Shown piece by piece: positions 45,355 to 54,421 of a stretch of DNA of 64,000 bases. Source of the stretch: Epilithonimonas lactis. GTDB lineage: Bacteria; Bacteroidota; Bacteroidia; Flavobacteriales; Weeksellaceae. The translations under genes were made by a program, and so were the position numbers. A model generated the notes under the pieces. It had not been told where the DNA came from and ran no database searches. It worked only from the letters and a program-made list of their open reading frames with translations. Each line of letters begins with the position of its first letter. The stretch's first letter is position 1. The DNA lies in contig NZ_FOFI01000003.1 of assembly GCF_900110605.1 (NCBI RefSeq), forward strand, positions 124,001-188,000, written 5' to 3'.

Positions 45355-48300
45355 TATTTCAATTCATTTATTTTATTTTCAATCGCTTTTTTGTAATCTC
45401 GAGGATAAACTTTGATAATGTGTTTCAAATTATTTTCGAAGTCACTTAATAAATATGAAGCGAGTTCACTATTTGTCATTTCGAAATGTTCTTTAATCAA
45501 ATCATTAATAATCAATTTATCGTCTTCCGTAATCTCTTCCAGGTTTGCCATATCAGGATTGAAATTCTCTTCCAAAGACCTTTCAATATCCCAAACATAG
45601 GCAATTCCGCCACTCATTCCCGCCCCGAAATTCCTTCCGACGCCACCAAGTATCAAAACTGTTCCGCCAGTCATATATTCGCACCCGTGGTCGCCAACGC
45701 CTTCCACAACAGCCGTTGCACCCGAATTCCGAACTGCAAAACGTTCACCTGCCATTCCCGAAACAAAGATTTTGCCCGAAGTTGCGCCATACAAAGCGAC
45801 ATTTCCGATGATGCTATTTTCGTGAGCTTTGATGACAGATTCCTTATCGTGATAAACCGCCAGCTTCGCTCCCGAAATTCCTTTACCAAAATAATCATTG
45901 GCATCGCCTTCGAGAATCATCGTGATTCCTTTATTACAAAACGCACCGAAACTTTGTCCGGCTGTTCCTTTAAAATTGAATTTCAAAGAATCGTCGGGCA
46001 TTCCTTCTGAATGATATTTTTTGGTCAATTCGTGCGAGAGAATTGTTCCGACGGTTCTATCTGTATTTTTAATTTGGAAATCAGCTTCCGCAGTTCCATT
46101 TTCTTCGATTGCCAACTTCGAAGCTTCCAACATTTCCCAGGAAAGGGAATCATCGATACCGTGGTCTTGATTTTCATCTTTAATGATTGGCAAATCAGTT
46201 TCAGGCTTGAAAAGAATTGGACTTAAGTCAATATTTTTATGTTTCCAGAATGAGATATCTTTTTTCGTGGTCAGACATTGAGATTGCCCGACCATTTCGT
46301 CAATCGTTTTAAAACCTAAACTCGCCATTATTTCTCTAACTTCCATCGCCAAAAAAGTGAAATAACTGACCAAATGTTCTGGTTTCCCTTTGAACTTCTT
46401 GCGAAGTTCTTCATTTTGAGTGGCGATACCGACCGGACAAGTGTTGAGATGACATTTTCGCATCAGAATACAACCTTCAACAATCAGCGCAGAGGTGGAA
46501 ATCCCCCATTCTTCCGCGCCAAGCAAAGTCGCAATCACAATATCTCGACCAGTTTTTACCTGGCCATCAACTTGAACTGTCACGCGCTGGCGAAGTTTAT
46601 TTTTAATTAAAGTCTGCTGCGTTTCCGCCAATCCCAATTCCCAAGGCAAACCTGTATGTCTCGTCGAACTTAACGGAGAAGCGCCAGTTCCGCCGTCATA
46701 ACCGGAAATTAAGATATGGTCAGCTTTCGCTTTTGCAACACCGGAAGCAATCGTTCCGACGCCAGCTTTTGAAACCAATTTGACCGAAATCCTTGCGTGG
46801 CGATTGGCATTTTTTAAATCAAAAATCAATTGTGCCAAATCCTCAATCGAATAAATATCGTGATGCGGTGGTGGCGAAATTAATCCAACGCCCGGTGTGG
46901 AATGTCGGGTTTTTCCAATCCATTCATCCACCTTGAATCCTGGCAATTGTCCACCTTCGCCAGGTTTTGCACCTTGCGCCATTTTGATTTGAATCTCTTC
47001 GGCTTCCGCTAAATATCTTGCTGTGACTCCAAATCTTCCCGAAGCGACCTGCTTGATTGCCGAACGCATATCATCGCCATTTTCATTAATGGTGTAACGA
47101 TTTTCATCTTCGCCACCTTCGCCTGTATTGCTTTTCGCACCGATTCTGTTCATCGCAATCGCAAGTGTGGTGTGTGCTTCCCAGGAAATCGAACCGAAAG
47201 ACATTGCGCCCGTTGCAAAACGTTTCAGAATATTTTCCAAAGGTTCAACTTCATCAATTGAAATCCCTTCTCGGTCATTTTTAAAATCCATCAAACCTCT
47301 TAATAAAGAAGCCTTCTCGGATAATTGATTAACGGTTCTGGAATATTTTTTGAATAAATCATAACGGTCATTCCACGTCGCCTGTTGCAAAAGATGAACA
47401 GATTGTGGATTGAACTGATGATATTCATTTTCCGGTTTCCATTGATAAATCCCACCTGGTTCTAATACTTTTTGCGGAAGTTTTGTTCCGAACGCATTGA
47501 AATGTTTAACTAAAGCTTCTTTGGCGATTTCATCAAAACCAACACCGTTTATTCTGGAAATTGCGCCTGTAAAGCAAGTATTGACAACGGTTTTATCAAT
47601 CCCAATGATTTCGAAAATCTGTGCACCGTGATAAGATTGCAAAGTCGAAATTCCCATTTTGGAAAATATCTTCAACAATCCATCGCCGACTGCTTTTTTA
47701 TAATTGTATTTTAATTGGTCTAGGTCTGCTTCTTCACCAAATTCATTCTTACGAAACATCTCTCTGATACTTGCCAAAGCCAGATAAGGATTGATAGCCG
47801 TAGCTCCGAATCCCAGCAAAGACGCAAAATGATGAACTTCCCAAACATCACCAACTTCCATTACCAAACCGACTTTTCTGCGAACACCTTTGCGAATCAA
47901 ATGGTGATGAACAGCCGAACAAGCCAAAAGTGAAGGAATCGTCGCGTGACCAGAATCCATCGAACGGTCGGAAAGTACAATCACTTCAAAACCGTCGTCT
48001 ACCGCATCTGTTGCGTAACGGCAAATCCTGTCAATCGCTTTTCTAAGATTTCCATCTTTTCCGTCAGACTTGAAATAAGTATAAATCGTTTTCGACTGGA
48101 ATTTCCCTGTATCAACACTTCGAAGTTTTTCTAGTTGTTCATTATTAAGAATTGGATTATCGAGTTTTATAGAATGGGCAAAATTTTTATCCTCTTGCAA
48201 AAGATTTCCGCTCCCACCGATTATCGTCGTGAGAGACATTACCAATTTTTCACGAATTGGGTCGATTGGCGGATTTGTAACCTGAGCAAATAATTGTTTG

Positions 48301-49892
48301 AAATAAGAACTGAGATGTTGTGGCTTTTCACTCAAAACGGCCAAGGGCGCATCGAAACCCATAGAGCCAATTGGTTCCTTTCCGAATTCCGCCATTTCTT
48401 TGATAATGACATCCAAATCTTCTCTGGAATATCCAAACGCTTTTTGATATTTGAAAATATCTTCTGACTGCAATTTGTTGAAACGGATTTTCGGACTTGG
48501 TAATTCGTTGATATTGATATTCATTTTATCCAACCAATCTCGGTATGGTTTTGAAGTACAAATCTCTTTCTTCAGCTCTTCATCACTAATGATTTCGCCC
48601 TTTTTCATATCAACCAAGAACATTTTTCCAGGCTGAAGACGACCTCGCTTGATGACTTTTTGAGGGTCGACCGGCAAAGCGCCAGACTCAGATGCCATAA
48701 TCACGCGGTCATCCGACGTAACACAATATCGCGAAGGGCGAAGTCCATTTCTGTCAAGCGTCGCACCGATGATGTCGCCATCGGTAAATGAAACGGAAGC
48801 CGGACCATCCCATGGTTCCATCATACAGGCGTGGAATTCGTAGAAATCTTTTTTGTAAGAATCCATCTGGTCGTGGCCATCCCAAGCTTCGGGAATCAAC
48901 ATCATCATTGTATGTGGAAGTGATTGCCCTGAATGATAAAGCAATTCCACCATATTGTCCAAATAAGAAGAATCGGATTGTCCCGGTTTTGTGATCGGCA
49001 AGATCATATCCATTTCCTGCGCTGTGAAATTGGGACTTTCAAATGTTTTTTCGGAGGACCGAAGCCAATTGAGGTTTCCACCAATTGTATTGATCTCGCC
49101 ATTGTGCGCTAAAAAACGGAAAGGTTGCGCCAAACTCCAAGTTGGATTTGTGTTTGTGGCAAAACGGGAATGCACCATTCCAAAAGCGGAACGAAGTCGC
49201 GGATCCGTGAGATCTTTGAAATAATTCCTGATCTGAACAGAACGCAATTGTCCTTTATATATCAATTTTTTGCACGAGAACGAAGCGACATAGAAACCAA
49301 TGGGATCATTGCTGGTCACACTCATGATCTGATGTGAAATATAATTCTTGAAAACAAAGAGTTTTCTTTCCAAATCTTTTTCCGTTTCAGTATCGTAAGG
49401 ACGTTCTACAAAAAGCATTTCCATTACAGGTTCGACACTTTTCGCCAAATCACCAAGATCCAAATTGTTGACAGGAACCGGACGATAACCTAAGATCTTA
49501 AGACCTAACTTCTCAGCAGATTGCTCAATGATCTCTTTGCATTCCTGTCTGATGAAATTGTTCTGTGGAAAAAAAAGCATTCCGAGTCCATAATGACCAG
49601 GTTCCGGAAGGTCGATTCCGTAATTGAGCGCTTCATCGTAGAGCAACTCGTGTGGAATTTGAATTTGGATTCCGGCGCCGTCGCCAGTATTGCTTTCGTA
49701 GCCGGTTGCGCCCCGATGCTCCATATTTTCGAGCATCGTAATGGCGTCGCTGACAATCTTGAAACTTTTGACACCCTTAATATTAGCGACAAAACCAACG
49801 CCGCAGGAATCGAATTCTGTTTCGGGCAAATAAAGTCCTTGGTTTTTGGGATTTGAATTTTGAGAAATTTCCTTGGCTCTTTTCATCTTCAT
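45354..49892 (-). CDS. gltB: Glutamate synthase large subunit
   Basis: The 1512-residue GOGAT alpha subunit carries the N-terminal amidotransferase nucleophile Cys30 (EFDSCGVGF), the part before it being a cleaved propeptide. The central and FMN-binding synthase domains contain GGTGASPLSSTRHTGLPWELGLAE. The 3Fe-4S Cys cluster is in CILMRKCHLNTCPVGIA, and the C-terminal glutamate synthase beta-helix ends the protein (GGTVLILGGVGRNFGAGMSGG). Length and order are complete. A TAAATTTG box (49909-49916, minus) lies 17 bases before the ATG. Confidence 0.97.
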   Translation of the reverse strand: MKMKRAKEISQNSNPKNQGLYLPETEFDSCGVGFVANIKGVKSFKIVSDAITMLENMEHRGATGYESNTGDGAGIQIQIPHELLYDEALNYGIDLPEPGHYGLGMLFFPQNNFIRQECKEIIEQSAEKLGLKILGYRPVPVNNLDLGDLAKSVEPVMEMLFVERPYDTETEKDLERKLFVFKNYISHQIMSVTSNDPIGFYVASFSCKKLIYKGQLRSVQIRNYFKDLTDPRLRSAFGMVHSRFATNTNPTWSLAQPFRFLAHNGEINTIGGNLNWLRSSEKTFESPNFTAQEMDMILPITKPGQSDSSYLDNMVELLYHSGQSLPHTMMMLIPEAWDGHDQMDSYKKDFYEFHACMMEPWDGPASVSFTDGDIIGATLDRNGLRPSRYCVTSDDRVIMASESGALPVDPQKVIKRGRLQPGKMFLVDMKKGEIISDEELKKEICTSKPYRDWLDKMNININELPSPKIRFNKLQSEDIFKYQKAFGYSREDLDVIIKEMAEFGKEPIGSMGFDAPLAVLSEKPQHLSSYFKQLFAQVTNPPIDPIREKLVMSLTTIIGGSGNLLQEDKNFAHSIKLDNPILNNEQLEKLRSVDTGKFQSKTIYTYFKSDGKDGNLRKAIDRICRYATDAVDDGFEVIVLSDRSMDSGHATIPSLLACSAVHHHLIRKGVRRKVGLVMEVGDVWEVHHFASLLGFGATAINPYLALASIREMFRKNEFGEEADLDQLKYNYKKAVGDGLLKIFSKMGISTLQSYHGAQIFEIIGIDKTVVNTCFTGAISRINGVGFDEIAKEALVKHFNAFGTKLPQKVLEPGGIYQWKPENEYHQFNPQSVHLLQQATWNDRYDLFKKYSRTVNQLSEKASLLRGLMDFKNDREGISIDEVEPLENILKRFATGAMSFGSISWEAHTTLAIAMNRIGAKSNTGEGGEDENRYTINENGDDMRSAIKQVASGRFGVTARYLAEAEEIQIKMAQGAKPGEGGQLPGFKVDEWIGKTRHSTPGVGLISPPPHHDIYSIEDLAQLIFDLKNANRHARISVKLVSKAGVGTIASGVAKAKADHILISGYDGGTGASPLSSTRHTGLPWELGLAETQQTLIKNKLRQRVTVQVDGQVKTGRDIVIATLLGAEEWGISTSALIVEGCILMRKCHLNTCPVGIATQNEELRKKFKGKPEHLVSYFTFLAMEVREIMASLGFKTIDEMVGQSQCLTTKKDISFWKHKNIDLSPILFKPETDLPIIKDENQDHGIDDSLSWEMLEASKLAIEENGTAEADFQIKNTDRTVGTILSHELTKKYHSEGMPDDSLKFNFKGTAGQSFGAFCNKGITMILEGDANDYFGKGISGAKLAVYHDKESVIKAHENSIIGNVALYGATSGKIFVSGMAGERFAVRNSGATAVVEGVGDHGCEYMTGGTVLILGGVGRNFGAGMSGGIAYVWDIERSLEENFNPDMANLEEITEDDKLIINDLIKEHFEMTNSELASYLLSDFENNLKHIIKVYPRDYKKAIENKINELK

Positions 49893-50414
49893 TCTTTTTG
49901 GATATTACCAAATTTAATGAAAAAAGAAAGAAAAATGATTTTAAATTACCAATTCAACAATTATATAAAACATAATTAGAATTAAAATCAACAAAATAAT
50001 ATAAATTTTATCGATAATTTACATTTAATTAATATTAGATGGTTATTTGTTAAAATTAAATTAATATTGAAAATATTTAAATGACTGAAAATGAATACAT
50101 TATTCAAAAAGCATTCATTTTAATTAGAATATCTTCTAGAGAAACTCTTTAAAATGACAATAATTTTTGAGAATGAAATTAATTAAAACATACCCTTTAA
50201 AAATATGAGGTACAAATTTTAAAATTCAGTTTATCATAAAATTCCTATAACTTTTATGTGGTAGAAATTAAAAAAACTAAAAATTAAAACAGAAAACAAA
50301 AACGGTGTAGAAATTAACAAAATGCTAATTCAACATACATATCATCAAATTGATATTAAATCAATAAAAAACCCCACTTTTACAAGCAGGGTCATTAATA
50401 TTATAAAGAAATCA
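49893..50414. other. AT-rich gap between gltB and the lysS-end remnant
   Basis: These 522 bases are extremely AT-rich and hold no supported gene or RNA. Only the gltB -7 box near 49909 and a terminator hairpin at 50366-50392 were recognised. The run lies between the lysS-end remnant and gltB, so it may contain the old boundary of the inserted cassette, but no inverted ends or transposase traces are seen. Confidence 0.5.
50366..50392 (-). terminator. Terminator beyond the lysS-end remnant (probable original lysS terminator)
   Basis: On the minus strand GACCCTGC and GTGGGG can pair, followed by TTTTTTATTG. The stem is imperfect. It lies about 20 bases after the TAA of the duplicated lysS end, the distance expected if this was the native terminator of lysS before insertion. 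Confidence 0.55.
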
Positions 50415-50495
50415 TTAAATTAATTTCATCCACAAAGCCTCATCAATCTTATCAACTTTTACCAAATTATTTTTAGTTAAAGTTTTTGAAGCCTT
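50415..50495 (-). pseudogene. Remnant of the lysS 3' end (duplicated target)
   Basis: These 81 bases align without gaps to the last 81 bases of lysS (52329-52409, offset 1914) with about seven mismatches. In frame they still read KASKTLTKNNLVKVDKIDEALWMKLI and TAA, against the live end ...KVDEVLWMKLV and TAG. The differences at protein level are conservative (V to I, V to A, V to I), so this was once a translated lysS end. The match stops within five bases of the small gene's stop codon. It is best explained as the original lysS end displaced by insertion of the cassette. Confidence 0.8.
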
Positions 50496-50499
50496 TAAT

Positions 50500-51018
50500 T
50501 TAATCAAACAAAATATAATTACCTTCAAAAAGATCAATATTATATTTTAATTTGAACAATACTTTTTTTTCGGACGTACTAGACTGCGGAACTTTTCTTT
50601 TGGTATAACCTCTTGGATTTACACTTTCAAAAACTGCTAAAGCTTCTTTACGTTCAAAATTCTCTAAAAATTCTTTGTAATATTTAAAAGTATTTTCAAG
50701 CTGTTTATATATTTTCTTTCTATGGTTTGCTTTATTTTCTTTAGTAGCTTTTATTTCTACAAAATGAATTTTATTAGAATTGAAAACAACAAAGTCACAT
50801 TGTCCATTTTTCTCACTTAACATTACACAATTATCATTTTGGACAAAATGATAACTTTCATTGATAGTATTTTCTATGTGAATGTGATAAATTTCATTAG
50901 CGCTTACAAAAACACCTTTCTTTGAAACCTCATCATCGTAAGCAAATTTATGTCTATCAGATATTTCTATAGAACATAACTCTTTCAAGGGAAATATATC
51001 ATTAAACTCAGCTATCAT
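50500..51018 (-). CDS. PD-(D/E)xK-like nuclease candidate, partner of the AAA ATPase
   Basis: The 172-residue protein has a likely restriction-endonuclease-like core: D75 in QCDFVVF, then E88-I-K90 in HFVEIKATK, an order of strand, hairpin and ExK found in PD-(D/E)xK nucleases. A downstream helix has Q106 (KQLENTFKYY), comparable with the QxxxY helix of RecB-type nucleases. The N- and C-terminal parts are not recognised. Its ATG overlaps the stop of the ATPase gene by four bases (ATGA), so the two are translationally coupled. The gene is AT-rich. The likely job is cutting nucleic acid when released or activated by the ATPase, but no activity can be shown from sequence. Confidence 0.7.
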   Translation of the reverse strand: MIAEFNDIFPLKELCSIEISDRHKFAYDDEVSKKGVFVSANEIYHIHIENTINESYHFVQNDNCVMLSEKNGQCDFVVFNSNKIHFVEIKATKENKANHRKKIYKQLENTFKYYKEFLENFERKEALAVFESVNPRGYTKRKVPQSSTSEKKVLFKLKYNIDLFEGNYILFD

Positions 51019-52307
51019 AAAGCTAATAGTCTATCAAATTCATTTGAAAATTTGTCAGTCACATTATCTATAATATTGGATTTTATCTGCCCCAGACTAT
51101 CATTCATAATTTTATAAGATTTTCCATTTCTCAACTCATACACATTAAAAAACTCGGGATTAATCCAAGATTCTCTTTTTATAATTTTATGAACTTCATT
51201 TGGTTTTTCTTTTCCTTTTTCGAAAGCTAGCAATAAATTATTAATTGATGCTAAGATATATGGACTATGAGTGGTCATAACCATTTTTTTTCTTTGATAA
51301 TTCTTGACTTTAAAATCAAAAATATTTTTGACTAAATATTTAATTAGTTCATACTGTGTTTCCGGATAAATATTTAGCTCTGGCTCTTCCACAACATAAT
51401 TGAAGTAATAATTTTCTTTTAAAGTATTTGCATACTCTATCAGCAAAATAATAGGTATAATACTCTGAAGCCCCGAAGCGGACTGAAGTAAGTCTGTTTT
51501 TTCTTCTTTATTATGATATATATAAGAGGTTTTACCTTCTCTTTTATAACTATATTTTTTATCTATTAAATTTAAAGGAATTTCCTTTACAACGTTTAGT
51601 GCTTTTTCATACTCTTGTCCAATTTCTAAAAGATGTTTTGGTATTTTAACATCATTATTAATTAAACCCAAGGTGTTTTCAGCTATGATATGTAGAAAAT
51701 TTCTTTCTGATGGAATATATTGAGAATCATAATACTTATAAACTCCTTTATCCTCAAAGCTTTCTTCAATAATTTTAAATACATCTTCTATGTCACTTTC
51801 CGTGATCGGTGCACTTAAGCTCGTATCAATAGCTTCATAAAAAGCATCTAAATCAGGATGAGTTAATCCAGTAGCCAAGAGATCCATCATAATCAAACCT
51901 TTTACATAATCTTTAATCTTCTCCTTATCAACTTTTCCAGTTTTAGTATATTCTTTGACTATATTTTTTTTATATAAATTTCTGAAATTTATTTTATAAT
52001 AACTTTTACTTTCATATTCAAAATGAAAATTATATCCAATATTTTTGTTTTGTTTTACAATTCCTTTGTAAAAACAGATAACAGTTTTTTCATTCAAAAA
52101 CTTGTTCATTCCATATTTTGCCAACTCTTTTTCAAACAAGACATCTTCATTCTCTCTAAAATTTTCATCCTCAAAAATTGCAATTAATTTAGCAATAGTA
52201 CTTTTACCAGTAGCTTGCTTGCCAATAAGACATAGGAAATCCCTGACCTCGATATCAACATCTTTCAGAGGTCCAAAATTTTTAACAATAAGTCTTGCTG
52301 ATTGCAT
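51015..52307 (-). CDS. SMC-like AAA15/AAA21-type ATPase of a two-gene cassette
   Basis: The 430-residue protein has an ABC/SMC-type ATPase split by a long middle region. Walker A is GKQATGKST (29-37), the ABC-type signature is SASGLQSI (276-283), Walker B is YVVEEPELN (304-312), and the H-loop is TTHSPY (345-350). The insert (about 55-260) is helical and charged. This layout is that of AAA15/AAA21 ATPases found in OLD, Septu, PARIS and RloA-type defence systems; no DUF4435 or HNH partner is present. It begins 21 bases after the lysS stop with no promoter between, so it is probably read from the lysS promoter. Codon use and GC are below those of lysS. Confidence 0.85.
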   Translation of the reverse strand: MQSARLIVKNFGPLKDVDIEVRDFLCLIGKQATGKSTIAKLIAIFEDENFRENEDVLFEKELAKYGMNKFLNEKTVICFYKGIVKQNKNIGYNFHFEYESKSYYKINFRNLYKKNIVKEYTKTGKVDKEKIKDYVKGLIMMDLLATGLTHPDLDAFYEAIDTSLSAPITESDIEDVFKIIEESFEDKGVYKYYDSQYIPSERNFLHIIAENTLGLINNDVKIPKHLLEIGQEYEKALNVVKEIPLNLIDKKYSYKREGKTSYIYHNKEEKTDLLQSASGLQSIIPIILLIEYANTLKENYYFNYVVEEPELNIYPETQYELIKYLVKNIFDFKVKNYQRKKMVMTTHSPYILASINNLLLAFEKGKEKPNEVHKIIKRESWINPEFFNVYELRNGKSYKIMNDSLGQIKSNIIDNVTDKFSNEFDRLLAL

Positions 52308-52328
52308 CTTGATTTTTTTACTAAATTA

Positions 52329-54029
52329 CTAAACTAATTTCATCCACAAAACCTCATCAACTTTGTCAACTTTTACCAAATTATTCTTAGTTAAAGTTTT
52401 TGAAGCCTTGTCCCATTTCTTTCCGGACAATTGAGAACGGTTTTTAACTTCATTAAGCTCTAAAGGCTCTTCCTGAGAATTAAGAATCTCGAGAATCACT
52501 TTTTCGTCTTCTCCCAACTCCACTTTTGGAACCACTTTCTCTGGTCTCATTTGGGGGAAGAAAAGAACTTCCTGGATCGATGGATTATTGGTCAGGAACA
52601 TGATCAATCTGTCCATTCCAATTCCCATACCAGATGTTGGCGGCATTCCGTATTCCAAAGCTCTCAAGAAATCTTCATCAATAAATTGCCCGGCTTCATC
52701 ATCTCCTTTTTCAGCTAGTTTCAATTGGTCTTCAAAACGTTCTCTTTGGTCAATTGGGTCATTAAGCTCAGAATAAGCATTCGCAATCTCTTTACCGCAA
52801 ACCATTAATTCGAAACGCTCGGTCAAACCTTCCTGCGTTCTGTGTTTTTTGGTCAAAGGCGACATTTCCACAGGATAATCAGTAATGAATGTTGGCTGGA
52901 TGAAGTTTCCTTCACATTTCTCTCCGAAAATTTCGTCGATTAATTTTCCTTTACCCATTGTTTCATCAACATCAATTCCGATAGATTTGGCAAAATCGAA
53001 CAATTCCTGCTCTGACTTTCCAGTGATATCAAAACCTGTATATTTTTGAATTGCTTCTGTCATAGAAACTCTTGCATAAGGCGCTTTGAAATCAATCTCC
53101 TGGTCACCAAATTTGGCTTTCGTAGTTCCGTTTACAGCAATTGCGCAATGTTCTATCATTTTTTCAGTGAAATCCATCATCCAGTAATAATCTTTGTAAG
53201 CAACATAGATTTCCATTACTGTAAATTCCGGATTGTGCGTTCTGTCCATCCCTTCATTCCTGAAGTTTTTTGAGAATTCATAAACACCGTCAAATCCTCC
53301 AACAATCAGTCTTTTCAGATATAATTCATTAGCAATTCTTAGATATAAAGGAATATCCAAAGCATTGTGATGCGTAATGAAAGGTCTTGCCGCAGCTCCA
53401 CCTGGAATAGCCTGCAAAACAGGAGTTTCAACTTCAATATAACCAGCATCATTGAAAAACTGACGCATTGCGGTGTACATTTTTGTTCTCTTCACGAAAG
53501 TTTCTTTAACGTTTGGATTCACAATTAAATCTACGTAACGCTGTCTGTAACGTAATTCTGCATCGTTGAAAGCATCGTGCACGACTCCATTTTCATCAGT
53601 TCTTGGCTGAGGAAGCGGACGAAGTGTTTTGGTCAAGATTTGAAAATTGGTCACCTTCACGGTCATCTCGCCAACTTGTGTGTTGAACAATTCACCTTCC
53701 ACGCCGATGATATCGCCGATGTCAAGAAGATGCTTGTAAACCTCGTTATACAAAGTTTTGTCTTCACCAGTGCAGATCTCGTCTCGGTTAAAATAAACCT
53801 GGATCTTGCCTTCGGAATCCTGCAATTCTGCAAAACTCGCCTTTCCCTGAATTCTTCTGGACATCAACCTTCCAGCAATCACCACCTTTTTTCCTTCTTG
53901 GAAATCCTGTTTTATAGACTTCGTGGAATCGGTGATTTTGTATTCAGCGGCCGGGAACGCATCGATTCCCAGGTCGGTCAGTTTTTGCAATTTTTCGCGA
54001 CGGATAATTTCCTGTTCTGATAATGACAT
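52329..54029 (-). CDS. lysS: Lysyl-tRNA synthetase, class II, with C-terminal extension
   Basis: The 566-residue enzyme charges tRNA-Lys. The OB anticodon domain fills residues 55-150. The class II catalytic domain shows motif 1 near PVLQAIPGGAAARPF, motif 2 FRNEGMDRTHNPEFT, and motif 3 GMGIGMDRLIMFLTN. After the usual end an extension of about 65 residues (from EDEKVILEILNS to WMKLV), with a winged-helix look, follows, as in Flavobacteriia. Its last 27 codons are those repeated at 50415-50495, so the present 3' end may have come with the inserted cassette. A TATTTTTG box (54053-54060, minus) lies 23 bases upstream. Confidence 0.96.
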   Translation of the reverse strand: MSLSEQEIIRREKLQKLTDLGIDAFPAAEYKITDSTKSIKQDFQEGKKVVIAGRLMSRRIQGKASFAELQDSEGKIQVYFNRDEICTGEDKTLYNEVYKHLLDIGDIIGVEGELFNTQVGEMTVKVTNFQILTKTLRPLPQPRTDENGVVHDAFNDAELRYRQRYVDLIVNPNVKETFVKRTKMYTAMRQFFNDAGYIEVETPVLQAIPGGAAARPFITHHNALDIPLYLRIANELYLKRLIVGGFDGVYEFSKNFRNEGMDRTHNPEFTVMEIYVAYKDYYWMMDFTEKMIEHCAIAVNGTTKAKFGDQEIDFKAPYARVSMTEAIQKYTGFDITGKSEQELFDFAKSIGIDVDETMGKGKLIDEIFGEKCEGNFIQPTFITDYPVEMSPLTKKHRTQEGLTERFELMVCGKEIANAYSELNDPIDQRERFEDQLKLAEKGDDEAGQFIDEDFLRALEYGMPPTSGMGIGMDRLIMFLTNNPSIQEVLFFPQMRPEKVVPKVELGEDEKVILEILNSQEEPLELNEVKNRSQLSGKKWDKASKTLTKNNLVKVDKVDEVLWMKLV

Positions 54030-54052
54030 TTTAATTCAATTTTTTGGAATTG

Positions 54053-54060
54053 CAAAAATA
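54053..54060 (-). promoter_or_regulatory. -7 box of lysS (and probably of the downstream cassette)
   Basis: TATTTTTG on the minus strand fits TAnnTTTG and lies 23 bases before the ATG. No TTG stands at the right distance. It would also drive the ATPase and nuclease genes, as no other promoter or terminator is seen before 50392. Confidence 0.45.
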
Positions 54061-54111
54061 GTGATTTTAAAATGTTTATGGAAGTTAAATTTTGGATTGA
54101 CTCAAAACTGA

Positions 54112-54196
54112 ATTTAAACGCAAAGCCCGCTAAGTTTTCTTTAAAATTATTGAAAACATTTTTAAGGTTCACAAAGACGTAAAACTCATCAAAGAT
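54112..54196. repeat. CACAAAG-type repeat, copy 4 (short form)
   Basis: AAACGCAAAGCCCGCTAAG, ATTATTGAAAACATTTTTAAGG and TTCACAAAGACG follow the same order as the element at 17596-17698. Confidence 0.7.
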
Positions 54197-54208
54197 TTAT
54201 AACAAATT

Positions 54209-54287
54209 TTGTCATTCCATAGGAATCTAGACCGCTAAGATTGACTTCGTCGAACCACTTCGTTAGGTTTCCCACGAAATGACAAAT
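54209..54287. repeat. GTCATTC-type inverted repeat, copy 2
   Basis: TTGTCATTCCATAGGAATCT opens and a decayed ACGAAATGACAA closes the element, matching the copy at 15738-15792. Confidence 0.6.
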
Positions 54288-54326
54288 CTTGAAGTTTATT
54301 TTAACTTTCGATTATATGTTGAATCT

Positions 54327-54413
54327 GCAGCCCGACTTGAGTGGAAATCCTTTTTTTGCGGCTGGAAATGCGATGGCAAAAAGATTGGGAACGGAAGGCG
54401 GATAAAGCTGCCC
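54327..54413 (+). repeat. Structured GCAGC/GCTGC repeat, copy C
   Basis: The outer ends GCAGCCCGACTTGAGTGGA and GGATAAAGCTGCCC equal those of copy B. The inner hairpin pairs AATC plus CTTTTT...GC with GC plus AAAAAGATT, unlike either other copy. It lies eight bases beyond the rlmF stop, on the opposite strand. Confidence 0.8.
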
Positions 54414-54421
54414 AAATAATT

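Noticed and set aside
50500-52307. The ATPase cassette as a PrrC/RloC-type tRNA-Lys anticodon nuclease, suggested by its position at lysS
   Set aside because: The small protein has a DExK-like nuclease core and no HEPN/PrrC-type R-x4-6-H motif, so the link to lysine is probably chance of insertion.
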